Assembly (NCBI RefSeq): GCF_905171765.1
Contig: NC_053391.1
Coordinates: 188,180,559 to 188,244,558, forward strand
Reading direction: 5' to 3'
Length of the DNA: 64,000 bases
Source: Bufo bufo
Taxonomy: Eukaryota; Chordata; Amphibia; Anura; Bufonidae
The translations under genes were made by a program, and so were the position numbers. Positions within the stretch are counted from its first letter, which is position 1. Each line of letters starts with the position of its first letter. This document shows positions 12,083 to 21,638 of this stretch, piece after piece. The notes beneath the pieces are model-generated. The model was not told where the DNA came from, did not search any database, and worked only from the letters and a program-made list of their open reading frames with translations.

Positions 12083-13051
12083 TTATGTCGAAGATTGTTT
12101 TCTTATCTTCGGATAGAAGCATTTCAAAAGGCTCTTTTTTTTTGGCGATTTTCTCTTCTGTGCCAGACGCCATTCCTCCGACTGCGGAAGGCCAGCAAGG
12201 TCCGGGGATGGATTGCAGGGGAGCCAAGACAGAATGTCCAGGGCCTCGATTCCCAAGGCCTCCCACACAGACGGTAAGTCCTCCGGTGTTCTCACCGTGA
12301 ATTGCTTCCCTCCGATCAAAGTAAATAAGCCGAATGGAAAGAGCCATCTGACCGGCAGCTTCTTATCCCTCAATAACGAGGTTAGCGGGCGCAGGTTCCT
12401 TCGTTTGGCTAATGTACTAGCCGCCAGATCCTGAAATAAAAGAACCTTATGGCCATCTAGGGTGGCGTCTCCTTTTTCTCTGGCCGCTCTCAAGACGGCC
12501 GCTGTGTCCAAAAAGTTCATCAGGGCACATACCACGTCCCTAGGTGGATCTCCCGCAGCAGGTTTGGGCCTAAGAGCTCTGTGGGCCCTTTCAATGGTAA
12601 TGGCGGCAGCCTGTTTCTCGCCTACTAAGGTGGCAAATAGGCGGCGGACTGTGTCCATCAGGTCTTCAGCCTGTATTGATTCGGGTATACCCCGCAGCCG
12701 GACATTTTTCCTCCGGCCTCTGTTTTCCTGGTCTTCCAGGTTGAAAAAGGCTGTATTTATCATTTTAGACATGGCCGATAAGTGGCAGTGAACCCCCCTC
12801 TCGTGCTGGAGAAGGAGATCGTGGCTGTCCTCCAGGCGTTCCACCCGATGGCCTAGCTGTAGGAACTCGGTCTTGATATCTGAGAGTTCTTTCATGACCG
12901 GTGAGTGGGCTTGTGCCAGGGACTGCTGCAGAAAGCCGCGGGTGAGAGGGAGGTAATCAACCTCACCTCCAATGTAGGTTTCAGCGTCTGAGCTGTCGGC
13001 CTCTGAGTCAGCTCCTTCTCTCCCGGAGTTGATTCGCGCCTCCCGCGCCAT
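12083..13051 (-). CDS. L1 ORF1 protein, RNA-binding, intact frame
   Basis: This 322-codon frame starts MAREARINSGREG. Residues about 50-105 (QQSLAQAHSPVMKELSDIK through RVERLEDSH) look like a short coiled coil. The central RNA-recognition-motif region follows (RRKNVRLRGIPES, about 117-130; TIERAHRAL), then a C-terminal domain and a basic tail (KRKSPKKKS). This is the layout of L1 ORF1 (Transposase_22 family), which trimerises and coats L1 RNA. Length is close to that of the family. The frame is uninterrupted although ORF2 is broken. Start chosen at the first ATG after the 5' UTR; the stop is 676 bp before ORF2. No host function is implied. Confidence 0.85.
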   Translation of the reverse strand: MAREARINSGREGADSEADSSDAETYIGGEVDYLPLTRGFLQQSLAQAHSPVMKELSDIKTEFLQLGHRVERLEDSHDLLLQHERGVHCHLSAMSKMINTAFFNLEDQENRGRRKNVRLRGIPESIQAEDLMDTVRRLFATLVGEKQAAAITIERAHRALRPKPAAGDPPRDVVCALMNFLDTAAVLRAAREKGDATLDGHKVLLFQDLAASTLAKRRNLRPLTSLLRDKKLPVRWLFPFGLFTLIGGKQFTVRTPEDLPSVWEALGIEALDILSWLPCNPSPDLAGLPQSEEWRLAQKRKSPKKKSLLKCFYPKIRKQSST

Positions 13052-13910
13052 CTTGCCTCCTTCAGGGTGGAGGAAGATCTCCTGTTAAGGTATTTTGTCA
13101 GGTCCCCCTGCGTCTTTTTTGTCTTCAGGGTGTTCCCTGATGCACCATCTTTATCTCTAGAGGTTTTCCCCATGTTGAATCTGTGTCCACTCGATTTAAA
13201 AGCTAATGAAGCTGGGATAGCGGTGAGGAGCTCCGGCAGACACGTCCTACACCATGACTTGCTGGCTCCGCCCCCCCCAACAGGAACATTGGATGGCATG
13301 GAAAACAGGCAGGAGGCATGTAGATTTTTGCAGCAAACAATAACTTTACTGTACACCATTATATGCTGTTTTTTCCAAAAGGAGCACATGCTACTTAACT
13401 GCCAATCCTATGTATCCGTAAATGTGTGTGGTTGTCAGGGCTTTTTTTCTGGCGGAACGCACCTATTTTCCCCCGCCCCGCCCCCCTTTAGTTACTGGGC
13501 CCAGCCGGCCCGCTGCTTAGCAGTGGCGTCACCAGGGGGGGGGGGGGCAGAGGGGGCCACGGCCCCCCCTACATCACGCTGTGCCCCCCCAACTAAAATG
13601 CCCCCCCCAAGTGAGCCGCCGCCGCCGGGCACAGGGAGATGAGCGCTTCCATTGCGCTCATCTCTATAGTAATCTGCCTGTGCTGCGGCGGTGCAGGGGA
13701 GGGAGAGGCGTGTCCCTTCCCCTTCCTCTGATAGGCTGCAGGCACTAGGCCAGCAGCCTATCAGAGGCTGGCGTAGGCGGCGCGATGACGTCATCGCGCC
13801 GCCTGAGCCATACAGCGCGGGACACAGGCCGGAAGAGGCCTGCATCGCATCGCTGACACTAAGGTAAGTATAAGTTGTTTTTTTTTGTTTTTTTTTTTAC
13901 AATAGTGTTA

Positions 13911-14889
13911 GGCTGCGTTCACACGGGCGAGATTTCCGCGCGGGTGCAATGCGGTAGGTGAACGTATTGCACCCGCACTGAATCCCGAGCCATTCATTTA
14001 AATGGGGCTGTTCAGATGAGCAGTGATTTTCACGCATCACTTGTGCATTGCGTGAAAATCGCAGCATGCTCTATATTCTGCGTTTTTCACGCAACGCAGG
14101 CCCCATAGAAGTTAATGGGGTTGCGTGAAAATCGCAAGCATCCGCAAGCAAGTGCGGATGCGGTGCGATTTTCACGCAAGGTTGCTAGGAGACAATCGGG
14201 ATGGAGACCCGATCATTATTATTTTCCCTTATAACATGGTTATAAGGGAAAATAATAGCATTCTGAATACAGAATGCATAGTAAAACAGCTCTGGAGGGG
14301 TTAAGAAATAATAAAAAAAATTTAAATCACCTTAGTCCACTTGATCGCGCAGACCGGCATCTCCTTCTGTCTCCTTTGCTGAACAGGACCTGTGGTGAGC
14401 ATTCATTACATGAACAGGACCTTTGGTGACGTCACTCTGGTCATCACATGATCCATCACATGATCTTTTACCATGGTGATGGATCATGTGATGACCGGAG
14501 TGACGTCACCAAAGGTCCTGTTCATGTAATGAATGCTCACCACAGGTCCTGTTCAGCAAAGGAGACAGAAGGAGATGCCGGTCTGCGCGATCAAGTGGAC
14601 TAAGGTGAGTTAAATTATTATTTATTTATTTTTTAACCTCTCCAGCGCTGTTTTACTATGCATTCTGTATTCAGAATGCTATTATTTTCCCTTATAACCA
14701 TGTTATAAGGGAAAATAATACAATCTACAGAACACCGATCCCAAGCCCGAACTTCTGTGAAGAAGTTCGGGTTTGGGTACCAAACATGCGCGATTTACCA
14801 TTACAATGTTTTGCACTCGCGCGGAAAAATCGCGGGTGTTCCCGCAACGCACCCGCACATTTTCCCGCAAAGCCTGTGTGAACCCAGCC
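13911..14889. mobile_element. Harbinger-like MITE with hairpin core
   Basis: TTA occurs at both ends (13908-13910 and 14890-14892). Termini are GGCTGCGTTCACACGGGCG and, inverted, GGCTGGGTTCACACAGGC. The core, about 14210-14730, is one palindrome of some 520 bp centred near 14470. PIF/Harbinger elements duplicate a 3-bp TWA target. Related copies are at 39931-40790 and 44179-44925. Confidence 0.8.
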
Positions 14890-14892
14890 TTA

Positions 14893-15480
14893 CTGGCACA
14901 TTGGGGGGCTTATTACAATACTGGCACATGATGGGGGGGCAGGGGGGCTTAATGGCACATGATGAGGGGGGCGGGGGGGCTTAATACTGGCACATGATGG
15001 GGGGCTTAATACTGGCACATGATGGGGGGACTTAATACTGGCACATGATGGGGGGGCTTAATACTGGCACATGATGGGGGGCTTATTACTGGCACATGAT
15101 GGGGGGGCTTATTACTGGAATGTAATGGGGGGGCTTATTACTGGCAACTAATGGGGGGCTTATTACTGGAAAGTAATGGGGGGGGCTTATTACTGGCACC
15201 GGCACGTAATGGGGGGACTTATTACTGGCACCGGCACGTAATGGGGGGGCTTATTACTGGCACGTAGTAGGGGGTTATTACTGGCGCGTAATGGGGGGCT
15301 TATTACTGGCACGTGATGGGGGCTTATTACTGGCACGTGATGGGGGGCTTATTACTGGCACATGATGGGGGACTCTTGTTACTGGCACGTGATGGGGGGC
15401 ACTTATTACTGGCAGTGGCACGTGATTGAGGGCACTTATTACTGGCACATTATTGGTGGGCACTATAGGGGCATCTACTG
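14893..15480 (+). repeat. Degenerate minisatellite in hAT element
   Basis: A unit of about 25-30 bp, CTTATTACTGGCACATGATG followed by a G run, is repeated roughly twenty times with variants (TAATGGGG, GTGATGGGG). Units become irregular after 15480 and grade into related G-rich sequence up to about 15870. Open frames across it are artefacts of the repeat. Confidence 0.85.
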
Positions 15481-16119
15481 AGGTCACAAAGAAGGAGTAT
15501 TTTATATGGGGGGCTCTGTACAGTAGCATTTTATACTGGGACACATGGTGGGTACTATGGGGAAGGGGGGAGAGGAGTACTATGGAGTCATCTACGGGGG
15601 GCACTAAGAAGGGGTATTTTATACTTGCAAATTATGGGGGACACTGAGGGTATCTACTGGGGCACGATATATGGGGCATTTTATACTGGTACATTATGGG
15701 GGGCACTAGGAGGAAGGGGAGAGGAGCACTATGGGGGCATTTACGGGGGGCACTATATAGGGGTATTTTATACTGGCACATTATGGGGACATTAGCTCAA
15801 CTGGGGACATAAGGGGGTATTTTTTGCATTGTCACATTATAAGGAGAATTATTTCTACTGGGGGGCATTATGGTGGGCTTTATTACTCCCTCATGGTATG
15901 ACCCCCCCCTAGTAGCAGCACCAGCCTCTCCCTGCTCTGTGACCCCTCAGCCCCTTCTCCAAATCCTTATTATGAAATCTCTCTCATTAGGATAAAACAC
16001 AACATCAGCTCCGCCGAGCCCCCGGCCAAAGTGTTGAAGTGGTGTCCGAGATCCCCAAGGGCCAAGCCAAGTAACAGTAAGTTTTCATGTGAAATATGTT
16101 TATGTTATAGACATATAGC

Positions 16120-16275
16120 ATACACTGTGCTACACAATATAGAGTATACCACTACACTGTGCCCCACAATATACAGTATACCGCTACACTGTGCCCCAGA
16201 ATGTACAGTATACCTCTACACTGTGCCCCACAGTATACCTCTACACTGTGCCACACAATATGCAGTATTGTGTGG
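16120..16275 (+). repeat. Short CACTGTGCCCCACA / CAGTATACC repeat
   Basis: Four to five diverged units combine CTACACTGTGCCCCACA with ATATACAGTATACC. Similar CCCCACAGTATGCAGTATAGC units occur at the right edge of the window (63880-64000), inside another hAT-like element. Confidence 0.7.
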
Positions 16276-16836
16276 CACAGTGTATCCCTGTTCCCTAAAG
16301 GGGCGGTTTTAGGGGGCGGTTGTAGGGGTGGGTAGGGGCGTGGCCAGGGGAGGGGGGTGAGTTCTACCACCTTTTCTCTGAGAAAAAAAGCCCTGGGGGT
16401 TGTAATGTTCTTATTTCATTAAATATGGGGGTATATCACTCGTGACAGTTGTAGCCCCTTAAAATATGAACAAAGAATCCCAGCAGTCGTGTCTTGATGC
16501 AAATCAGATGTCTTTTATGCCATAAATGAAAATAGTCCTATGACCAGGACGCGTTTTGGCGATGTGCCTTCATCAACAGGTATGTCCAAATACAATCTTA
16601 ACAAACTATATATGCTCTACAGTCACCGCCCACAGGAGCTAAAGTCCATCCCATAAGGGGAATGGCCACAAAATTACAGGTGTAATCAATTTAATAATAA
16701 GCAAGCCACAAGAGAAAAAAGCATCTAGATAGATATTTCATCTTACATTTGTAGATAATACTCTTGTATAACGTTCAAATTTTCAATGTCTGAGAAATAA
16801 ACAACAGATATATTGTAAATACATAACAAAATTATT

Positions 16837-17430
16837 CTATTCCAGATACATAACCTCATATTCCCTATTGAGGCCTCTAGGGTGCAATGTGTCCAATGTA
16901 TGGATCCAAAAGGCTTCCCTCCGTAGCAACATCTTATTGATGTCACCCCCCCTCCGTGGTCTAATCACCTGCTCTATAACCTGAAATTTCAGCTGGGCAA
17001 TAGAATGTCTGCACTTTTCAAAGTGGCTTGGGATAGGTAATAATAAGTTTTTAGTTCTAATAGTCGATTTATGTTTATTAATTCTGTCCCTCACTGCCTG
17101 CATTGTCTGACCAATGTACAACAGACCACAAGGGCATTTAATCAGATAAATGACATTTGAAGACTCACATGTAAAAAAACCTTTTACTTCAAACGGATTC
17201 CCGGTATGTGGGTGATAAAATGTAGAGCCCTTTATGATGTGTGAACATTGGAGACAATGCAGGCAGGGGAACGTACCTTTACGTGGTGTTGATAATACAC
17301 TTTGACGCAACCGATGTTTAGTGCCCCCTATGTCCGCTTTAACTAGCATGTCCCTATAACTGGGGTTCTTCCTATTACAGATCAGGGGTAAACTTTTAAA
17401 TTCTGAGACCTCTGGATAGGCCTTACCCAA
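16837..17430 (-). CDS. Penelope-like C-terminal GIY-YIG endonuclease
   Basis: The 197-codon frame has a Cys-rich linker (FPCLHCLQCSHI, about residues 55-66) and a GIY-YIG-type core: VIYLIKCPCGLLYIGQT (about 93-109), followed by RDRINKHKSTIR and REAFWIHTLDTL. This is the C-terminal half of Penelope-like reverse transcriptase-endonuclease proteins. The reverse transcriptase half is absent because the element is truncated at the palindrome centre. Similarity to the second element's endonuclease (53582-54325) is clear throughout. Translation probably began further upstream in the intact element. Confidence 0.85.
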   Translation of the reverse strand: MGKAYPEVSEFKSLPLICNRKNPSYRDMLVKADIGGTKHRLRQSVLSTPRKGTFPCLHCLQCSHIIKGSTFYHPHTGNPFEVKGFFTCESSNVIYLIKCPCGLLYIGQTMQAVRDRINKHKSTIRTKNLLLPIPSHFEKCRHSIAQLKFQVIEQVIRPRRGGDINKMLLRREAFWIHTLDTLHPRGLNREYEVMYLE

Positions 17431-17738
17431 TAAATGCCAGTGTTTTCTTACAATATATTCAATGTATGCATTAAAGGGGTGAAATTTATGGACATCCTTT
17501 TTCTTATGTTTAACCCTCGCTATTAATTGACAAGCACCACTATTAGATAATATATCTGAGGGATATCCTCTTTCTCTGAATCTATCTAGAGAAAGAGGAT
17601 ATCCCTCAGATGTATTATCTAATAGTGGTGCTTGTCAATTAATAGCGAGGGTTAAACATAAGAAAAAGGATGATGCTAGGATAGCATTTGTCCATAAATT
17701 TCACCCCTTTAATGCATACATTGACAATATTTATTGGG

Positions 17739-17767
17739 TTGATGAAGGCACATCGCCGAAACGCGTC
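17739..17767 (+). ncRNA. Hammerhead-ribozyme-like motif at Penelope end
   Basis: The 29 bases read TTGATGA, AGGC-ACAT-CGCC (a short stem II), then GAAACGCGTC. This resembles the hammerhead core CUGANGA, stem II, GAAA, short stem III, GUC cleavage triplet, with the first C replaced by T. Penelope-like elements are reported to carry hammerhead motifs. I could not demonstrate a stem I, and stem III would have at most two base pairs, so activity is uncertain. Confidence 0.35.
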
Positions 17768-17850
17768 CTGGTCATAGGACTATTTTCATTTATGGAATAA
17801 AAGACATCTGATTTGCATCAAGACACGACTGCTGGGATTCTTTGTTCATA

Positions 17851-18953
17851 TTGCTGTGGATTGACGTCCTCTCCCGTGCAGCGTGCAGCTGAGTGAGTGC
17901 TGGTTTCTCCATACCAAAAGTAGTCCCTTAAAAGACTGACAGCATATAGGTTAGGGGAATAGACTTGTAATATGGCTTTAACTATTTACAGTCCATAAAT
18001 CCCAAGGGGGACCTTCCTGATTCAGGTGCAATGTTTAGGCCTCTAGTCTTCTCTCCTTGCAGCTTGTCACACATGCCGAGGCATCTATCCTACCACTGCC
18101 TCACCTCTTCTCATAAAGGGGGTCTCACTCTTCCCCACTAGGCTCCTCATGGCAAGCGGCCATACTACTTGTTCTGGCTGGGAAAGTAGCATCAGAGCAG
18201 CAGTGCCATACATCTCCTGAGAATGGGGGGCTTCTCCCACTCTTTAAAGTTGGATTCCCTAAATGACTCAACTATGCATTTAATGAAACAATGAAAGCAC
18301 AAAAGGTCTATGTGTCAGCAACCTGCATAAATGTATTTAATAGTAGTCTTTACACATGTTGCCAGCCCTGTTTAGCGTTCACACATGATCTGGATTAATG
18401 TTCCTCTTGTGGATCCAAGTGAAATTATTACATGCCAGACTACTGTTTACTGTTCAGCTTCTTCTATGCCAGATAATCATTCCTGTTCTGCTACTATGTA
18501 TTTGCCAGGAACAATTGGTTGCCTAGTAACAGAAATACATGGTAAAGCAGATTTTCTATGTTTAATGTTAATGACATGAAATCTAACTTCTGCTCCCCCA
18601 ATGATAAGAAGAAAAAAATACATTCTGGAAAAAAAAAAACATAGGAGTGAATTATCATGAGGGTGATATTTGAAGCCAGTTTTGCCTGTGTCTGCACGCC
18701 AGAGTTATCAAATGTTGTTTGCTACTTGCGGCAAATCCCTAAGCCTTAAACTTTTTCTAGAAATCGTACTCCTTGTTTTGTTTTTTTTAAGCCACTGAGA
18801 CTTTAGTGCCGCAGTGAGAAATATGGTTTGAAACTCATTAAAATAGTTAACCATGCCCACTTTTCGAACCACTATTCAAAACTGGACTGAGTAGTGTTAA
18901 AAGTTGCAACATTTTTGACTGAAGTGTAGGGGCTTCATCAAATTTCCCCTATG
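17851..18953. other. No recognisable feature
   Basis: Mixed-composition DNA without a convincing frame, tandem repeat or inverted terminus. It may be unique host intergenic sequence. Confidence 0.4.
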
Positions 18954-19166
18954 TCATGTCAAACTAATTTAATCAGTTTCTATGAGGAGGTAAGTTCTAG
19001 ACTTGACCGCAGCGAATCAATGGATGTCGTATATCTGGACTTCTCCAAAACATTTGTACCACATAAAAGGTTGGTATATAAAAAATTTGAATGGATGGAT
19101 GGAAGAAAATGTCTGTATGTGGGTAAGTAACTGGCTCAGTGATAGAAAACAGAGGGTGGTTATTAA
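18954..19166 (+). pseudogene. CR1 reverse transcriptase, first fragment
   Basis: Reading from about 18954 the frame contains SFYEEVSSRLD and MDVVYLDFSKTF, the first catalytic Asp block (YLDFSKAFD-type) of CR1 reverse transcriptase, followed by VPHKRLVYK. Stops occur in the region near 19130. The fragment ends at the TTAA (19163-19166) where the 8-kb TTAA element was inserted. Confidence 0.8.
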
Positions 19167-19639
19167 CCCCTTAAGGACTCAGCCCTATTTCACCTTAAGG
19201 ACTTGCAAATCTGACCAGTGTCACTTTAAGTGCTGATAACTTTAAAACGCTTTGACTTATCCAGGCCATTTTGAGATAGTTTTTTCGTCACATATTGTAC
19301 TTCATGACACTGGTAAAATGAAGTAAAAAGAATTCATTTTTATTTATTAAAAAAATACCAAATGTACCCAAAATTTGTAAAAAATTGCAAATTTCCAAGT
19401 TTCAATATCTCTACTTCAATAATACATATTAATACTTCCAAAAATAGTTATTACTTTACATTCCCCATATGTCTACTTCATGTTTGGATCATTTTGGGAA
19501 TGATATTTTATTTTTTGGGGATGTTACAAGGTTTAGAAGTTTAGAAGCAAATCTTTTAGGGACCAGTTCAGGTCTGAAGTCACTTTGCGAGGCTTACATA
19601 ATAGAAACCACCCAAAAATGACCCCATTCTATAAACTAC

Positions 19640-20431
19640 ACCCCTCAAGGTATTCAAAACTGATTTTACAAACGTTGTTAACCCTTTAGGTGTTCCACAA
19701 GAATTAATGGAAAATAGAGATACAATTTCAAAATTTCACTTTTTTGGCAGATTTTCCATTTTAATAATTTTTTTCCAGTTACAAAGCAAGGGTTAACAGC
19801 CAAACCAAACTCAATATTTATGGCCCGTATTCTGTAGTTTACAGAAACACCCCATATGTGGTCCTAAACCGCTGTACGGGCACACGACAGGGCGCAGAAG
19901 GAAAGGAATGCCATATTGTTTTTGGAAGGCAGGTTTTGCTGGACAGTTTTTTTTGACACCATGTCCCATTTGAAGCCCCCCTGATGCACCCCTAGAGTAG
20001 AAACTCCATAAAAGTGACCCCATCTAAGAAACTACACTCCTCAAGGTATTTAAAACAGATTTTACAAACGTCGTTAACCCTTTAGGTGTTCCACAAGAAT
20101 TAATGGAAAATAGAGATACAATTTCAAAATTTCACTTTTTTGGCAGATTTTCCATTTTAATAATTTTTTTCCAGTTACAAAGCAAGGGTTAACAGCCAAA
20201 CCAAACTCAATATTTATAGCCCTGATTCTGTAGTTTACAGAAACACCCCATATGTGGTCGTAAACCGCTGTACGGGCACACGGCAGGGCGCAGAAGGAAA
20301 GCAATGCCATACGGTTTTTGGAAGGCAGGTTTTGCTGGACTGTTTTTTTTACACCATGTCCCATTTGAAGCCCCCCTGATGCACCCCTAGAGTAGAAACT
20401 CCATAAAAAGTGACCCCATTTTTGAAACTAC
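19640..20431 (+). repeat. 396-bp tandem duplication
   Basis: Two consecutive copies with a period of 396 bp (the CTCAAGGTATT block starts at 19644 and again at 20040). They differ by scattered substitutions, for example AACGTTGTTAACCC against AACGTCGTTAACCC. Mirror minus-strand frames (20023-19811, 20364-20074) arise from the duplication and are not genes. Confidence 0.9.
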
Positions 20432-20837
20432 GGAATAGGGTGGCAGTTTTGTTGGTACTAGTTTAGGGTACATATGATTTTTGGTTGCTCTATATAACAC
20501 TTTTTGTGAGGCAAGATAACAAGAAATAGCTGTTTTGTCACCGTTTTTTTTTTTTGTTATTTACAACATTCATCTGACAGGTTAGAGCATGTGATATTTT
20601 TATAGACCAGGTTGTCACGGATGCGGCGATACCTAATATGTATACTTTTTATTTATTTATGTAAGTTTTACACAATGATTTCTTTTTTGAAACAAAAAAA
20701 ATCATGTTTTAGTGTTTCCATAGTCTGAGAGCCATAATTTTTTCAGTTTTTGGGCTATTACCTTGGGTAGGGTATGATTTTTGTGGGATGAGATGACGGT
20801 TTTATTGGCACTATTTTGGGGTGCGTGTGACTTTTTG

Positions 20838-21524
20838 GGTAACCAGGTTGTTACAGAACCCAAGGTTGTTCTTCCTGACAGATTTTCTGGGGGAAGGGAC
20901 AAATTTGCGACGTTCCGTGAGGCCTGCAAATTATACTTTAAGTTGCGCCCTTACTCCTCAGGTAATGAAGAACAGCGGGTTGGGATTGTCATTTCCCTGC
21001 TTCAGGGGGACCCACAATCCTGGGCGTTCTCGTTACCCCCTGGTTCCCAGGCTCTCTGGTCAGTGGAGGGATTTTTTGGGGCTTTGGGTCTCATATATGA
21101 TGACTCTGACCGAGTCGCCCTGGCTGAGTCGAAGTTACGGAGACTCCTACAGGGAGATCGGTCAGCAGAGGAATATTGCTCAGAGTTCCGTAGGTGGGCT
21201 ACGGATACTCAGTGGAACGACCCGGCTCTCAGGAGTCAGTTCTGCTCTGGGTTATCTGAAAGGGTTAAGGATGCACTGGCGCTGTATGAGACCCTCCTTT
21301 CCCTTGATGCTGTTATGTCCCTCTCTATCAGAATAGATAGGCGTCTTAGGGAGAGATCGAAAATTCCTGAGCAATTGGTTACCTCTCCCAAGCAACAATT
21401 AGTCTGTACTGACTTAGATGAGCCTATGCAGCTAGGCGGAACTTCTCGTCAGGTCCGTCCTCCTGAGGTTCGCCGTAGGGGGGGGGGCTTGTTTTTTCTG
21501 TGGGGGGAAGGGTCATTTCATTAA
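20838..21524 (+). pseudogene. A1 gag, truncated and frameshifted
   Basis: The gag-derived frame starts at GNQVVTEPK and runs through a capsid region (FREACKLYFKLRP, QSWAFSLPPG, RVALAESKLRRLL, EEYCSEFRRW, LSERVKDALALYE) typical of chromovirus gag. A ten-G run at 21478-21487 shifts the frame just before the zinc knuckle, whose remains (FF, W for C, HF) are scrambled; the A2 copy retains a C-x2-C-x4-H-x4-C knuckle at this place. The frame upstream of 20838 belongs to the surrounding repeat. Confidence 0.85.
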
Positions 21525-21638
21525 TGTCTGTCCCTCCTTTCTCAAAAACAAAAGACCGTCGGAAAACTACTAACCCCAGGCTGTGCGGAGGATGTCAGCC
21601 GGGGGGTATACGTTTCCTCCATACGAACATCTCAATTT

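Larger units (their letters stand above)
6682..13291 (-). mobile_element. Full-length L1 LINE with 15-bp target duplication
   Basis: The same 15 bases, CCAACAGGAACATTG, occur at 6682-6696 and 13277-13291. On the minus strand the element starts with a G run followed by CGGAGCCAGCAAGTC (13276 downward), has a short 5' UTR, ORF1 (13051-12083), a 676-bp spacer, ORF2 remains (11406-7324), and a 3' region with AATAAAAAGAG near its end. Length between duplications is 6580 bp, including a 490-bp T2 MITE. No long A tail is visible. ORF1 is open but ORF2 has several frame breaks, so it cannot retrotranspose by itself. Confidence 0.9.
13436..16395. mobile_element. hAT-like non-autonomous element (2.96 kb)
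   Basis: Inverted termini CAGGGCTTTTTTTCT and AGAAAAAAAGCCCTG are flanked by a near-perfect 8-bp direct repeat, GTGGTTGT (13428-13435) and GGGGTTGT (16396-16403). CAG-initiated termini with 8-bp duplications are diagnostic of hAT transposons. The interior has no transposase; it contains a Harbinger-like MITE, a GGGGGGCTTATTACTGGCAC minisatellite and a degenerate CAGTATACC repeat. Confidence 0.8.
16465..17850. mobile_element. Head-to-head pair of Penelope-like element ends
   Basis: The minus-strand half (16465 to about 17580) carries a 3' end and a GIY-YIG endonuclease. The plus-strand half (about 17585-17850) repeats parts of it as the reverse complement: from the centre near 17584 to GCATACATTG at about 17711, then directly the 3' terminal 110 bp. 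The internal coding part is deleted from the right half, joined at a short shared TTGATGAAGG/ATTGGGT stretch. Outer edges (TATGAACAAAG / CTTTGTTCATA) mirror each other. Penelope elements are known for inverted and partial repeats at their ends. Confidence 0.8.

Noticed and set aside
13067..13845. A 191-codon plus-strand frame and a 117-codon minus-strand frame
   Set aside because: They cross the L1 5' UTR, the target duplication and the G/C homopolymers at the hAT end; no domain and junction-spanning, so artefactual.
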